From: Solen grandis | Taxonomy: Eukaryota > Mollusca > Bivalvia > Adapedonta > Solenidae | Direction of reading: 5' to 3' | Length of the DNA: 64,000 bases | NCBI GenBank assembly: GCA_021229015.1 | Contig: CM037790.1 | Location: forward strand, 55,462,361-55,526,360 | In this document: positions 10,346 through 22,021 of the stretch, piece after piece | Layout of the letters: the number at the start of each line of letters is the position of its first letter | Position numbering within the stretch: the stretch's first letter is position 1 | Translations under genes and position numbers: made by a program | Notes under the pieces: generated by a model | Databases searched by the model: none | Told to the model about the DNA's origin: nothing | What the model saw: only the letters and a program-made list of their open reading frames with translations

Positions 10346-13300
10346 TTAAGTAAATCTACGGCTACTAGTAATGAATTGATGAAGTGCTTTGAAAATTAGT
10401 CTGTTTGTCTCAGCAGGTAGCATGGAGTTGCCGAATAGTAAAGTGTCCACACTTGGGTGTACATGTAGTTGGTTTAGGCTGTCAATTAGAATGTTTCTTT
10501 GGTTTCGGTACATTTCACATTTTAACAAGTAATGAGCGTTAGTTTCAGGAGTCCCACATTGACAAAGAGGAGAGTCAATTATGTTTCGAGAGAATACGTA
10601 GAATTTAAGTTCACTGCATTTCATTCTGAGTCGAGCGTGTAAAACTTGAACTTTCCTATTACCAAGGTAATAGCAAGAATGTGTATGTGTACGATTCATA
10701 TTGAGATAACCTTTAAAAGTATTTACAGAGGGTGAATTTCTTACATTTTCGGGGAGTTCGTTCCACTCGCGCACTACCGACGGTAAAAAGGAATTTGAAT
10801 ATTGAGAGGTACGGGATTCAATACTTCGAAGATTATTCGCATTGCGAAGATTTAAACGAGTGGCATTACCAACAGACTGCGGAACGAGGGAGGAAAGATA
10901 TGAAGGAGTTAAATTACTGTACATTTTGTAAAACTGGGTAAGCCTATGTTCTCTTCTTCTTTCATCAAAAGATTTCCAACTGATTTCCAGATTGAGGTCA
11001 GTCAGTGAAACAAGCATAGTAGCACCAGTAACAATACGGGCACACTCGTTCTGAATTTTGTCTAGTTGATCTTTTTCATAAAAAGTACAGTTACACCATA
11101 CTATATCAGCATATTCAAGAATAGGTCGAATAAAGGATGTATAAATTGTTTCAAGGGACTTGCGATCTAGCACCATTTTAAGCCTACGTAGTATGTGCAC
11201 TCTTTTCCATGCCTTAGTAGTAATATATTGAATGTGTTCGTGCCATGAACAATCACCTGACAGAATTACACCTAAATGCTTATGAAATGAGACATCTGGT
11301 ATTTGCTTACCAAGCATAAAAAGAGGGGGGTGTTGTCCCTGATTTAATTTGCGAGATATAAGTAGGGATTCCGATTTGGAAGGATTGAAGGTGACAAGCC
11401 ATGTTTTAGCCCAATTTGATATTTTTGGATATCTGACTGAATTATTTCTGCAGAAACATCAGGTTGGTCAACTAGTATGTATAGGCTGGTGTCATCAGCA
11501 AACAGACTATTTTTGCTTTGTAAGTCATTGACAATATCATTAATAAAAATCAAAAAAAGTAGAGGCCCCAAAATCGAACCTTGTGGTACACCAGCACCAA
11601 TATTAACCCTGCTTGAAACAATTCCTGGAAGAATAACACGTTGGCACCTGTTACTTAGATAATCTTTTAACCAATCATACAGGTTTCCAGTGATGCCAGC
11701 GTTAATGAGTTTGACCATAAGGCCTTTGTGCCAAACCTTATCAAATGCTTTACAGATATCAAAAAAGACAGCCCTCACCTCAAGACCAGCATCCAATGCT
11801 TTACAAAAGGTATCATACAAAAAGGCAAGTTGTTGAACAGTAGAATGGCCGGGTAGGAAGCCTGATTGCGATTTAGTTATGAAGTTGACACTGACAAGGT
11901 GATTGTAGATATGTTTAAATATAGCTTTTTCGAAAACCTTTTCTATACAACTTAAAAGGGATATAGGTCGATAATTATTCGGACAGGATGGGTCGCCTTT
12001 TTTAAATATTGCACAAACATAGGCTTCCTTCCAAGTAGAGGGAACAATGCAAGACTGAAGAGAGTAGTTAAAAAGGGAGCATAGTGGGACGGATAATTCA
12101 CGCGACGCCTCGTGAAGCACCCTGTTACTGATACCATCAGGCCCAACAGCCTTATCTACTTTAAGATTGCGGAGAACGTCTTCAATTTCAAGTGGACAAA
12201 GAATAACAGATGACAGTTGTTGGTTTGGTGGACGATTAACAGGACTAGGGGGAATCATTCCATCATCATTCATAAACGACTGGCTGGCAAAGAAAGCATT
12301 TAGCAGCTCAGCCTTATCGAAATCTGTATTAGTAGGAATATTTGTATTGTTGTCAATAAGTGGAGGATAAGATACTTCATTGTCTTTTGACAGGAATGGC
12401 TTCAGAGTATTCCACCAGTTTTTTGAAGAAAATGAAGAACTTTGTAATTTTTCAGCTAAACTTTTGTAATACTGAGACTTGGCATTTCTGATTATTTGTA
12501 TCGTATCATTACGTTGTCTTCGGAACTTGCTCCAATCGTTTATGTTATTAGAGCCTTTAGCTTTGCGATAAAAACGCTTCCTTTTCCGTATACTTTTGCG
12601 TATTTTATTATCTATCCAAGGAGCATCTCTAGGACGAATAGTAACACTTTTGTTTGGAATATACTCACGACAAATGGACATCAATTTGTCAGTTAATTTT
12701 GCGGTATAAATATTGAGATCAGCGGTAAAACAAGACTCCCAATCAGTTGACATTACGCTTGAACGAAGGCTATTAAAATCAGCCCGGTCATAGTACCAAA
12801 CTTGCCTTTTGTAAGAAATGCGGCGGGGCTTTTTAAAATTAAATAAACAGTAAATTGGACAGTGATATCTTACATCTTGATCTAAAAAGTGGTCGCTCAC
12901 TCCAGATGCAACTACCATGTTATTGTTTGATACAAGTAGAAGGTCCAGGATAGAACAAGAACTTTCAGTGAAATGTGTAGGTTCATTAATCAACTGAAAT
13001 AGATTGAAACGTTGACATAATGACGATACTTTTTTATTCTGACATGGAATGTTATTGTTAAAATTAAAGTCACCTGTTATAACAATATCAGAGGAACCTG
13101 TGTCTGCAGCTAAATATAATGAAACATCTATAAGATTATTATAAGCAGTGTCAGAACCTGGAGGACGATAAAAGACACCAAAAAGTATTCGCTTAGTATG
13201 TCCTAAAACAACTTCGATCCATATACACTCAAGATTTGGGGGCTCAAGGTCAGCCCTACGTTTGAAATATATCGAATTTTTAATATACATTATTACCCCG

Positions 13301-13929
13301 CCATGGCTATCACCAGGTCTATCTTTGCGGATAGGTAAGTGGTAATTTGCTATTTTAATATCTTCATCAGACACTGATGCACTAAGCCAAGTCTCAGTAA
13401 AAGCCAGGATATCAAAATCGGCAAGTTCAGTAGAAAGGAGATCAAGTTTATTCACCAAACTCTGAACATTGTAGTGGACAAGTGACAAATTATTACTGAT
13501 TTTTAGAATATCAGAAAACGAGTCGGAGGAAGAGCTAGAAAAACAAACTGATTCAGGCCCAGGATTAGGATGAATATCACCAGCTCTCAGTAGAAGAACA
13601 TAAACCCATGATAATATCATTACATTAAGAAATAGTACTGCCAAATTACAGGAAAATTCTAGATTATATATGTACCTAGAGTGATTGAGGTTTAAACATT
13701 TACGTTGATAGTTGCATTTAATAATTAAGTTACAGTTGGATTTTATTTTGTAATGGATAGAGAATAATGAAAGAGTGTTAGCACATAAAAACACACCCCA
13801 TATCATATGTAAAACAATTCTGTAGTTAAAACAAGGTGTATATCGGACCATGGTTGCGTTGCGGATATTTGTCTTATGTTTCACGCATATTCTTATGTTG
13901 GAGTAGCATTGCAACCATAAACATGACAT
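10346..13929 (-). pseudogene. retrotransposon ORF2: APE endonuclease and reverse transcriptase, one frameshift
   Basis: Two overlapping frames (13929-11344 and the one ending at 10346) together form one polyprotein. In the first frame: a Cys- and hydrophobic-rich N-terminus (about 1-115); a 2A-like GDIHPNPGP at residues 117-125 (13555-13581); endonuclease motifs N154, E179 (FTETW), YRPPGS, GDFN at 286-289 and SDH at 345-347; then a reverse transcriptase with KAVGPDG, motif A Asp724 (FFDICKAFDKVWH) and motif C FADD at 810-813. After about residue 837 the frame is lost near 11418-11420. The missing coding continues at once in another frame through 10346, with WAKTW, HKHLGVIL and a C-terminal zinc-knuckle-like C-x-C-x7-H-x4-C. 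One missing base would explain the break. All catalytic residues I can check are present. The true start codon is uncertain. Confidence 0.9.
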
Positions 13930-14370
13930 GAACTACAGAGGTACATGCAGTAGATATAACAGACAGGTCCTGGTATGTATCGTTATCAACCATTGTCAAA
14001 AGGAAACAAGATAGTGTGGACCTTCTGATATCCCCCGGAATCTCCAAACGACTGTTTGATCATTCCGTTCAAGTCAACCGAGATGAAAGCATTGATAATG
14101 TAATAGTTGATCATATAAAAAGAAGAAGAAAATAGTAAGACAAATGAGAAGAAAATAACAGGAAATGTTTTGGCATCCAAATGGGGAAAGTAGAAATCGT
14201 TTCAAAAATATGTGAAAAGGACACATAACAATCAAGAATAAAACGGAATGGTATTAGATAATACATACATAACAGTATTTCCGTTATAAATGGTGCTTCC
14301 AAATGTGGATTGAGTGCTAGTAAAGCACTTGCAATGTTCACTGATGCAATGAGACACTGACTACGCATCA

Positions 14371-15290
14371 TCGTTATAATCATCATCATCATCATCATCA
14401 TAATAATCCTCTACATCATAAACATCGACGTCATCATCATCATCATCAGTAACGACGCCATTGCATAATGTCGCTTCATATTCGTAGTACATGGATACAA
14501 TACTTTAGACACTTCATTAGTAGTCCATTATGACATTCGCCACTATCCAAAACTAGAACACTTATCATGTACAGATCAACATTCTTCATCTTCCTCATCA
14601 ACATCATCATCATAATTATCATATACCAACTAAATTAGTATGGTCTTTACATACTACATACTTGAATAATATCAATCCATATTTATAATAGCAACATTTG
14701 AATTAGCACATATTACTAACACATCCTCACTACCATCATCGGTAACGTCGAAATCATCACTGTTGACGTCATCATCATCATCATCATTGTTTATTCTTTA
14801 ACAATCACATTAGAAGATTATCAGATACAATGCAAAGATGTTTTAGATATGCTTCGTCATCATCATCATCATCATCATCGTCGTCGTCATCAAGAGCCAC
14901 CAAAATGTGCATAGACTTTACATACAACATGCATGTCATAGTATACACACATCAGCTAATGAACAAATAAGTGCATAGCATTATATCACAACATCATTTC
15001 ACAACGTCAAAGTTCAATCTAACTCATATTGCATCATTATCATCGTCAATATCTACAGTATCATTTCAGTCGTCATAATCATTAAGTCGAAGTCGATTCA
15101 TACACATTATACATTGGTACACTAATCATATACTCCATTCATAATAAGCAACATCAGAAATCTTAGTCATATACATGATCATACATACACATACATGCAC
15201 ATACACACACATATAGATCAGCATTCAAAAAACATAACATAAAAATCATAAAAAATATATACCAATATCATCATCATCGTCAATAACGTC
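14371..15290. repeat. CAT/ATC-rich spacer between ORF1 and ORF2
   Basis: Repeated CATCATCAT blocks (about 14378-14402, 14430-14448, 14770-14787, 14858-14892 and others) lie in otherwise unrecognised AT-rich sequence. The last block is read through as a run of Asp residues at the C-terminus of ORF1. No protein domain is visible between about 13930 and 15245. Confidence 0.7.
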
Positions 15291-16136
15291 CGTGTTGAAA
15301 TGGTTAAAGATTAGTAAACACCAGAAATTGATAGAAGAGTTACTTTTGAGAGAAGTCAGATCATCTTCGGACACAACCCTGTGTACCCGCTGAGATTTGT
15401 CTTTTACTAAGATGATGCCGTCATGAGTCCAGCAGCTGTCAATGTGCTTAGATTTTACAAGTAGACGGGCCGCGTGAAATACCTGGTTACGATTCTGTGT
15501 TAAGTCCTCATTGATGAACACGCCACTGTAGCCGGAGGACTTTAGTCCCGACTTAACACTGTATAGTCGTTGGCGAGCACGATATGTAGCAAATTTCACA
15601 ATGATTGCCCGTGGGTGCGATGGGGAACTAGGCTTCCCAATACGATGCGAGAGGTCAATGTCTTGGGCTACAATATCAGCCCCAAGTTTTGAGCCAATAT
15701 CAAGCACAAGATTATCGGTGCTTTCCCCGGAGGATTCAGATAATCCCGATATTCGAAGACAGTTCCTTCTACTGTACTGCTCCGCTCGATCCTGTTGCAA
15801 CTCGATCGTATGCAAAGATAACTTTAACTGAGCATTTTCTTTGGTTAGACTATCAACCTGGCTTTCAAGATTAGATATTTTAGTGTCGATCCCAGCCACA
15901 ACACCATCTATTATAGATTTGATGGAATTTTCCATAAAAGTGGAGACCATACAGACCAATTCATCCTGGAATGATGATTTAAGTACAGTAGCTATACGTT
16001 CTAGGTCCCCTTCGTTAAATGTTACATTGGTCATCTGGTCAGCCGTTACGGGACAAACCTTTTTATTTTCACTCATCTCTGAAGGGGATGACATAAATCT
16101 CTTCTTTGAGGTGCCTACAGGTGTGCTTTCTGACAT
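15246..16136 (-). CDS. retrotransposon ORF1: coiled-coil, RRM-like RNA-binding protein
   Basis: I place the start at the Met of MSESTPVGTSKKRF (16136), rather than an upstream Met at 16190 that adds a poorly fitting leader; this gives 296 residues. A Ser/Lys-rich N-terminus is followed by a predicted coiled coil with heptad-like spacing (IDTKISNLESQVDSLTKE). Then comes EQYSRRNCLRISGL, the junction typical of ORF1 proteins with an RRM-like domain in invertebrate non-LTR elements, and a domain with PRAIIVKFATYRARQ and VFINEDLTQ. Proteins of this type bind element RNA as chaperones. The last ~25 residues include an Asp run encoded by (GAT)n and probably lie beyond the ancestral stop. Confidence 0.8.
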   Translation of the reverse strand: MSESTPVGTSKKRFMSSPSEMSENKKVCPVTADQMTNVTFNEGDLERIATVLKSSFQDELVCMVSTFMENSIKSIIDGVVAGIDTKISNLESQVDSLTKENAQLKLSLHTIELQQDRAEQYSRRNCLRISGLSESSGESTDNLVLDIGSKLGADIVAQDIDLSHRIGKPSSPSHPRAIIVKFATYRARQRLYSVKSGLKSSGYSGVFINEDLTQNRNQVFHAARLLVKSKHIDSCWTHDGIILVKDKSQRVHRVVSEDDLTSLKSNSSINFWCLLIFNHFNTDVIDDDDDIGIYFL

Positions 16137-16199
16137 TCCTCGGAAAATGAGCAGACAATGAATAACATCGATCAAAGTAAAGTCAATCACTGGAACTTC

Positions 16200-17480
16200 A
16201 AAATCAAAAAAAGTATTGATAAAGTGTAACAGAACGATCTGTTCAAATAGTATTCCAGGCAGACTGACCAGTCGGCACGGGTTGACGGAGTGATTGAATA
16301 CGACACAGGTACAGCTCAGGTAAAACAGGTATACAGGTAAACGACTTACCGAGTACCGCCGTTACACATGAATGGAGCGACTGAAAATCCTTAAAAAGAC
16401 CGAATTTACAAGTCACTTTTCATCACAATTCACTCTATATCGATGCAAACATCCTTTATGAACACCATAGATCCATTCCCAAAAACTTCAGCATGTCCCA
16501 AATCACACAAAAACGATGTTTTACCCACACATGAAAAATCACGCTTCAGCCATTTCGAGTGACCTTGGTCTTTTGATTAGCTACATTAGTACAATCGATA
16601 GTGGTAGATTTAACGGGGGCTTTGACCTTAAGCTCGCTGAGTCCTTAAGTAACCACAAAACATGAAACTTATGTCCATGAATTTCTGAAACCGCGACTGA
16701 CCTCTACCTATTCTCGAAACATTCTTCGGTAAAGCACTTCCCTGTCCTCGGAAACGCCCTCTTATGAGTATCCCCGTCATTTGCATTGCATAGTGCAGGT
16801 CACAGTAGAAACAGTAATTTATGTATTTAATTATGTTCCACCCTTTTAATACTAAGACAAATATATACAGATATCAGTAAAACAGTCAGCCTAACGTAAA
16901 GGCAAATTATTGTGAACGGGTGCATCTCGAATGGTATCCATAGTTTCACGTCTGAATGTGCAGAAATATGCTTTATGTCATTCTAAATGATATAAAATTA
17001 TACGCTTCTGAGGTTAATGTGAGAAGGGAATATATCGATCGAGAGATACATATTTATCATGATTATGCATGTATACAGTCATAAAACGTATAACGTCAAA
17101 AAAACACAAAAAAACAAACAAACAAAAACACACAAAAAAAACACTTAAACCCCAAATTAGATAATAACAAAAATAGCTCGTGTTTGAAAGCTACATCATT
17201 TCAGAGTATCTAAATTTCACGAACATAGGGAAATTTAAACTATTTTTCTGGTGCCTCTTCAGGTATTCCTTCTATACGTAAGGTTTACAGTGTTATATGA
17301 AAGTTTCAGTTCACATACTCGATATCTAAACAAAAGCACGTATATTAGTGGTTGTGTCGATGCAATATGAAGATTAATTTAGCTTTAAAATATTGGAAAT
17401 TAGCTTTCATCTGATTCATGATTTATTCCCGTCTCCGGATTAAAGGAAAGTTATTAACAAATCAAATTTTGCAAAACATC
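16200..17480. other. no gene recognised
   Basis: The first 200 bases are probably the 5' untranslated part of the retrotransposon. The rest is AT-rich with an A/C-rich low-complexity patch (17096-17150). No domain or RNA gene is visible. Confidence 0.45.
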
Positions 17481-19230
17481 AAATATACTTCAGGGCGTAT
17501 ATGCTGGTCAAATTTCATGTTTCTAGCCTATCTAAAAGCTTAAAAACACTTAAATACATTTTAAAAGTCTTTTGTTCAAAACTTGCTTTTGCCAAAGAAC
17601 CTTGGCCTTTTCGAAATTTGGTAAGCGGAAAAGATAATGCACATCTAGGTCTTGAAATATACGTTCTATGAAAATCCAATCATAAATGGTGGTTGCAGAG
17701 CGCTGACAAAACTTTATTATTTTAAGATTGAACAGTAGGTTACACATTCATTGAAAGTTACATGCAAATCAGAGCCCCAAAACCCGCTTAATTCGAATAC
17801 AAAATTGCTTATTACGGTGTGACGTCAAATGTCGTCATACGACGTCAGCCGTAAAGGAATACAAAGACAATCGCAAGATACATATGCTGTTCAATTTCCA
17901 TTCTTCTAATTAATCAGGAGTTTTTGTAACACGAAATTATGTTCTTATGACCAAAGTTCGAATCTCGATTTTGAAAATTTGAAAAATTTCGAACTATTGG
18001 AATTTTGAAAATTTAAGAATATATACACATCTACATCCTTACGTACATCTTCTATGAAATATCAAGTAAAACAGTCAGACCAGAAATAACTGCTGCAGAG
18101 CGCAAACCAAATTCGGTAGCATATTTCAACCGTGACGTCACATGACGTCATATGAAGATGAAAAATTTTGCATTGAAAAGCGCAAAAGTCACTCTGCCTT
18201 CTGTTAAAATTTCATGTTGCTGACTTATTGTCAACCTGACTTAATTTGAACCTTAAAAGGAGAAATAATAATAATAAGAAGAAAAAAAACATAACAACCC
18301 CAATAACACTTTCTGCTAACAACAAAGACAACATGCTTATCGGTCCTGGTGTAGACCAATGCACCCTACAATGCTCCTCATTCTCTCAAATATATGCATC
18401 GCAATTCACCTTAAACACGGGCACTCTTACATGCGAAGGAACGTCCGGATCTTGGGTAACCAACCCAGTAACCGCTTTCTATTTTTTTACTTCAAATTGC
18501 TAGATTTCCGTTAACAAGCCCTTATCCGAAAAACATGAATATCTGCCACGAATGATGACGTAATTACTTGAAACTTTCAGGACTTTTTGAACATCTTAGT
18601 TTTCGGCATTCGTACAAATTTGAACTTATACATCAACTTGCCTATTTTATATGACTGTTTTAATAATTCTTGCTTTAATATTCATGACGGCATAATCACG
18701 TGACCAAACAAATATTACATCACTTCACCTTTAAGTGTGTTAATCCTGAAAAATCATAATAATTGACTCTGAAGCTACAGCGTTTCAATTTTGTTAAAAT
18801 TACACCTTTTGGTTTTTCTGCCATAACTCAACCGTTTGAACCCCGATCTTCAAAAAGTAATAATCACATGAAAAGCACTACAAAATTTACTCATAGTGTC
18901 TAGGTAGAATATTTTTCGTTTTTGAGATACCGATGGCCGAATAAAAACACCTAAAACGGACATATTACCTTGACCTTTGCGATTTTCCGGAAACGGAGGT
19001 CACCATGCACGGTGAGACACGAGGTTGCACATTAATTGAAAGTAACATGCCAATCTGTCAAAAATCAAGCCTACAGGTCCTAAAAGCCGCTTATTTCGAA
19101 AGCAAAAATTCTTATCACAGTGTGAGGCATTTGACGTCACACGACGTCAGATGTCAAATAATACAAAGAAGACCTCAGGACACATATGCGATCCAATTTT
19201 CAAGGTCCGTACTCACCAGGTGCCTTGAAA
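17480..19230 (+). repeat. second cluster of the TGACGTCA-rich repeat family
   Basis: Same phrases in the same order as in 1930-8690: GGTTGCAGAGCGC, ACTGCTGCAGAGCGC, GTCACTCTGCCTTCTGTTAA, then AATAATAATAAGAAG. TGACGTCA octamers read at 17820, 18133, 18143 and 19132, with near-misses between (CGACGTCA, TCGTCA). The block 18300-19000 resembles 2640-3480 (ATATATGCATCGCAATTCACC, ACCGCTTTCT, AAAAACATGAATATCTGCCA), so a longer composite unit was copied. Confidence 0.65.
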
Positions 19231-19231
19231 A

Positions 19232-19515
19232 CACGAAAAACGATGATTGTTCAAGAAATGAAGACGCTAGAGTGTAAAAAATGTGAAATCTGGCATTTTT
19301 TTATATTAAAAGGGGCATAACTCCTGACCTAAATGGCCAATATCAGCCATAATCGAATTCTACTGAGAGATTATAGTTATAAACATTGTAATAAAGTTTG
19401 AAGATGATTGCTTAAGAAATGAAGATGCTAGAGTGTAAACGAAATATGGCTTTTTATTATATTAAAAGGGGCATAACTCCTGACCTAATTGGCCTATATC
19501 AGCCATAATCGAACT
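19232..19515 (+). repeat. two tandem ~130-150 bp monomers (GGGGCATAACTCCTGACC)
   Basis: The phrase TTCAAGAAATGAAGACGCTAGAGTGTAAA... AAAAGGGGCATAACTCCTGACCTAA occurs twice in tandem with few differences. It belongs to the general class of monomer arrays seen elsewhere in the window. Confidence 0.65.
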
Positions 19516-19570
19516 TGAATTTTCAGTATCTGAAGTATCTGCCATTAAATTTTCAACATATTTAAGAAGA

Positions 19571-20050
19571 ACTAGATTTCGTTTGTCCCGAACAAACGAT
19601 AGGGTTTTCTGTTCTAATGACCTTTGTGTCATTGTGACCTTGAGCTTTGACTTTATGACCTCAAAATAATAGGGATCATCTACAGGCCATTTGGAATGTC
19701 CCTACCAAGTTTTACAGACCTAGGCTTATTTCCTCTCAAGTTATCAATCTAAAAAGGATTTTATATTAAATGTCATTGTGACATCGATACTTTTGACCGT
19801 ATGACTTTTAAAATAATAGGGGTCATTTACTGGCAAAGGGCAATGTCCCTAGTAAGTTTCTCAAACCTAGACTTATTCCTTCTCAAGTTATTGATCGGAC
19901 AAGTATTTTACACTAAGTGTCACTTTGATCTTGACCTTTGACCTAATGACCATTAAATTTAAAAGGGATCATCAACTGAGCATGCGCACTGTCCCTACTA
20001 AGTTTCACAAACCTAGGCTTATTTCTTCTCAAGATATTGTGCGGACAATA
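19571..20050 (+). mobile_element. monomer-array element with ACTAGATTTCG start
   Basis: It begins with ACTAGATTTCGTTTG and its hairpin (CGTTTGT/ACAAACG), then runs directly into about three GACCTTTGACC-type monomers (near 19620, 19765, 19920). It stops at GCGGACAATAAAAA, where the duplicated segment resumes. This copy links the ACTAGATTTCG start to the monomer array of 6190-6715. Confidence 0.6.
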
Positions 20051-20069
20051 AAAAAAACATCTTGTTCTT

Positions 20070-20680
20070 AATTTCCTGACCCTTCACACGATGCTGTTAC
20101 CGCTGATGATGAGCGTTAGGAGGACGATATACTTACGTTAACCTACTCATGATTCGATTATGAATCACTGATCCTGTCTCCGGGGCCTCCGGGGCCGAGA
20201 GGGAAAAGTCGTTGACTTTAGCACTCACTCAGCCCCTTACCACGTGGGTTCGAATCCTGGCAGGGTCATTCGGATTTTCATGGCTTGCGGTAGGTCGGTG
20301 ATTCTACCCGGATGCCTCCGTGCATTCGGGGTCATCTTCCACCTGTAATTACCTGGACGTCGCTATATGACTGAAATACTGTCGAAGCGACGGTAAACTC
20401 AAATAGTCAAGTCAAGTCAAGCCTGATCTTGTCTCCAAAGGTAGCGATGCATGCCTCATAATGACGGAGGTGTACATTAAGATCTTATCAATTTAAATTA
20501 TGACTTCCTCATCAGCAATATAAAGGGTGTCGCTTTGACACAGATATGCTGGTAATTATACACACTGGCCAATTAACTGGCAGGTATCTGTGGTGTCTCG
20601 ATGTAATGCATGCTGCTCATGATCAGATATCAAGCTAATATGGGCTTTTTATATGGTGCTTCCTTTTTATTATGTCCTCC
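20070..20680. repeat. segmental duplication, copy B, with a SINE inserted
   Basis: Homologous to 8970-9340 on both sides of a SINE. The signal-peptide frame of copy A is destroyed here: reading minus from the equivalent ATG near 20150, a stop follows five codons and the hydrophobic stretch continues in another frame with another stop. Confidence 0.75.
20182..20422 (+). mobile_element. tRNA-derived SINE with target-site duplication
   Basis: The head has an A-box-like GGCCGAGAGGG and a B box GGTTCGAATCC. The body contains GGTAGGTCGGTGATTCTACC, and the 3' part ACTGAAATACTGTCGAAGCGACGGTAAAC leads into a GTCAA repeat tail. This matches the bivalve SINEs I know that use such a tRNA head and conserved core (Meta/BivaMD-type, from memory). 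The flanks CTGATCCTGTCTCC (20168-20181) and CTGATCTTGTCTCC (20423-20436) are a 14-base duplication with one mismatch. Confidence 0.8.
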
Positions 20681-20911
20681 TATATTTATATGGGGGAAAC
20701 GTATTGTTTTTTATCAGAGTTGTCTGTCTGACCGTTTGTCTGTCCCAATTTTTGTCTGGAGCATAACTCAAAAAGTATCAAAGCAGAAAATGTGCACTTA
20801 TCCAATTCCAATTTTAAATTTATGCAAAAGCTTAAGACTCACACAAGACAAAAACACACGAAGTCATTTTTTTCAGATTGATTAAAAGAGTGATGCAAAT
20901 TCATTGTTACA

Positions 20912-21130
20912 CGCAGGAGGTCGTGGTTTCGATCCCCGGTTCGACATACTGAAGTCGCAAAAATATACCAGTGTAGCTCCCTTGCATGGCGCTAAGCATA
21001 TAATTGTCTTTCCAGGTCTGGTCAGCCCGGTGTCAGGATAATGTTACTTGATGTGACATCATGCAACATGTCTACGGCGTGATACTGCCGTGTGGTAACA
21101 CACTTAAATATCATTAAAATTACCGGCACA
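20912..21130 (+). mobile_element. tRNA-derived SINE, second family, 5'-truncated
   Basis: A B-box region (GGTTTCGATCCCCGG) is followed by TAGCTCCCTTGCATGGCG, CTGGTCAGCCCGGTGTCAGG and ACATGTCTACGGCGTGATAC. The order agrees with the reverse complement of 60561-60874. The A-box end is not clear. Confidence 0.6.
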
Positions 21131-22020
21131 ATCATCGTGGATTGAACGTTTCATGTATGTGTCTTGAATGTTTCGAAATAATAGATTGCAAAGAATGTGA
21201 AAAGGAAAAGGTCTACGATAGTCTATCATGTTGCAAGGTTTGAATTACAGCAGTTGATTTTTTGTTTGTTTTGATACAAGTATTTTATGAAAATTGCTAA
21301 AAAGAATGCACAGCCGTAAACTGGAGAATCAAAGAATACAATCATACTGATAACGATTTATAACGAAATCATCCATTTTTTTCTTATACAGTTACAAGCA
21401 CCAACCATGCAACTGTTTATTGACCATGAAACTATAATAACGCTTCTCACAGCAAGACCTACTTATTATCCCCACAAATTGCGGATAAGTCCCGATAAGC
21501 CATATCAAATTACTCTCATACGTTCTTGGGTAGCATACATTTTTGTGTTTCTGCGATGAAAGAGAATAAACATGTTATTAAGCCAGAAATCACACTGTAT
21601 ATACCGAAGTGCAGAGTGAAATATATGCTTAGGAAATGTATACACTTGTATATACCCCACATTTGCAAAACGCAAATTTTGGCAATTTTAGGATTAATTG
21701 AATGTCACTAAGTGTAAAGTTAAATTAAACTTTAAAAATAATTCTGGTAAATTTTGTGTATATTTATTTTCTTCCAGAGTCTTACGTTTTGTTTAATTTC
21801 ATAATTAGAATTTGATACAATATATGTGCATGATTTACTAGTAATCGTCTTGGATTCTAGGTCATAACCCTTACATATACAACTGAATAAATTTAGTTAC
21901 AATGTTGACATTGTAAATGTACGATGTCATTAAAATGAAATACTAAAGTAGATGGATATAGTACATTAAGCAATTATATTGGACATAATTTCTAAACAGA
22001 ATGAAATCAGATAAATTGAT
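21130..22020. other. no gene recognised
   Basis: AT-rich DNA with no coding character, no tandem repeats and no clear mobile element. Confidence 0.5.
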
Positions 22021-22021
22021 A

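Larger units (their letters stand above)
9880..16200 (-). mobile_element. CR1/jockey-group non-LTR retrotransposon, nearly intact
   Basis: The element reads on the minus strand: a 5' region near 16200-16400, ORF1 (16136-15246), a 1.3 kb spacer rich in CAT repeats, ORF2 (13929-10346, one frameshift), and a 3' untranslated part to about 9880 with a polyadenylation-type AATAAA. It encodes an RNA-binding-type ORF1 protein and an endonuclease/reverse transcriptase. It therefore belongs to APE-type elements that move by target-primed reverse transcription. The exact ends and any target-site duplication could not be fixed by eye. The intact catalytic motifs point to a fairly recent insertion. That ORF1 and ORF2 belong to one element is inferred from shared strand, order and proximity. 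Confidence 0.8.

Noticed and set aside
10346..11317. A separate 323-codon gene starting MLGKQIPDV
   Set aside because: It is the continuation of the retrotransposon ORF2 after a frameshift; its Met is internal.
20182..20260. tRNA gene
   Set aside because: A and B boxes are present but the stems do not fold and the sequence continues as a SINE with a target duplication.
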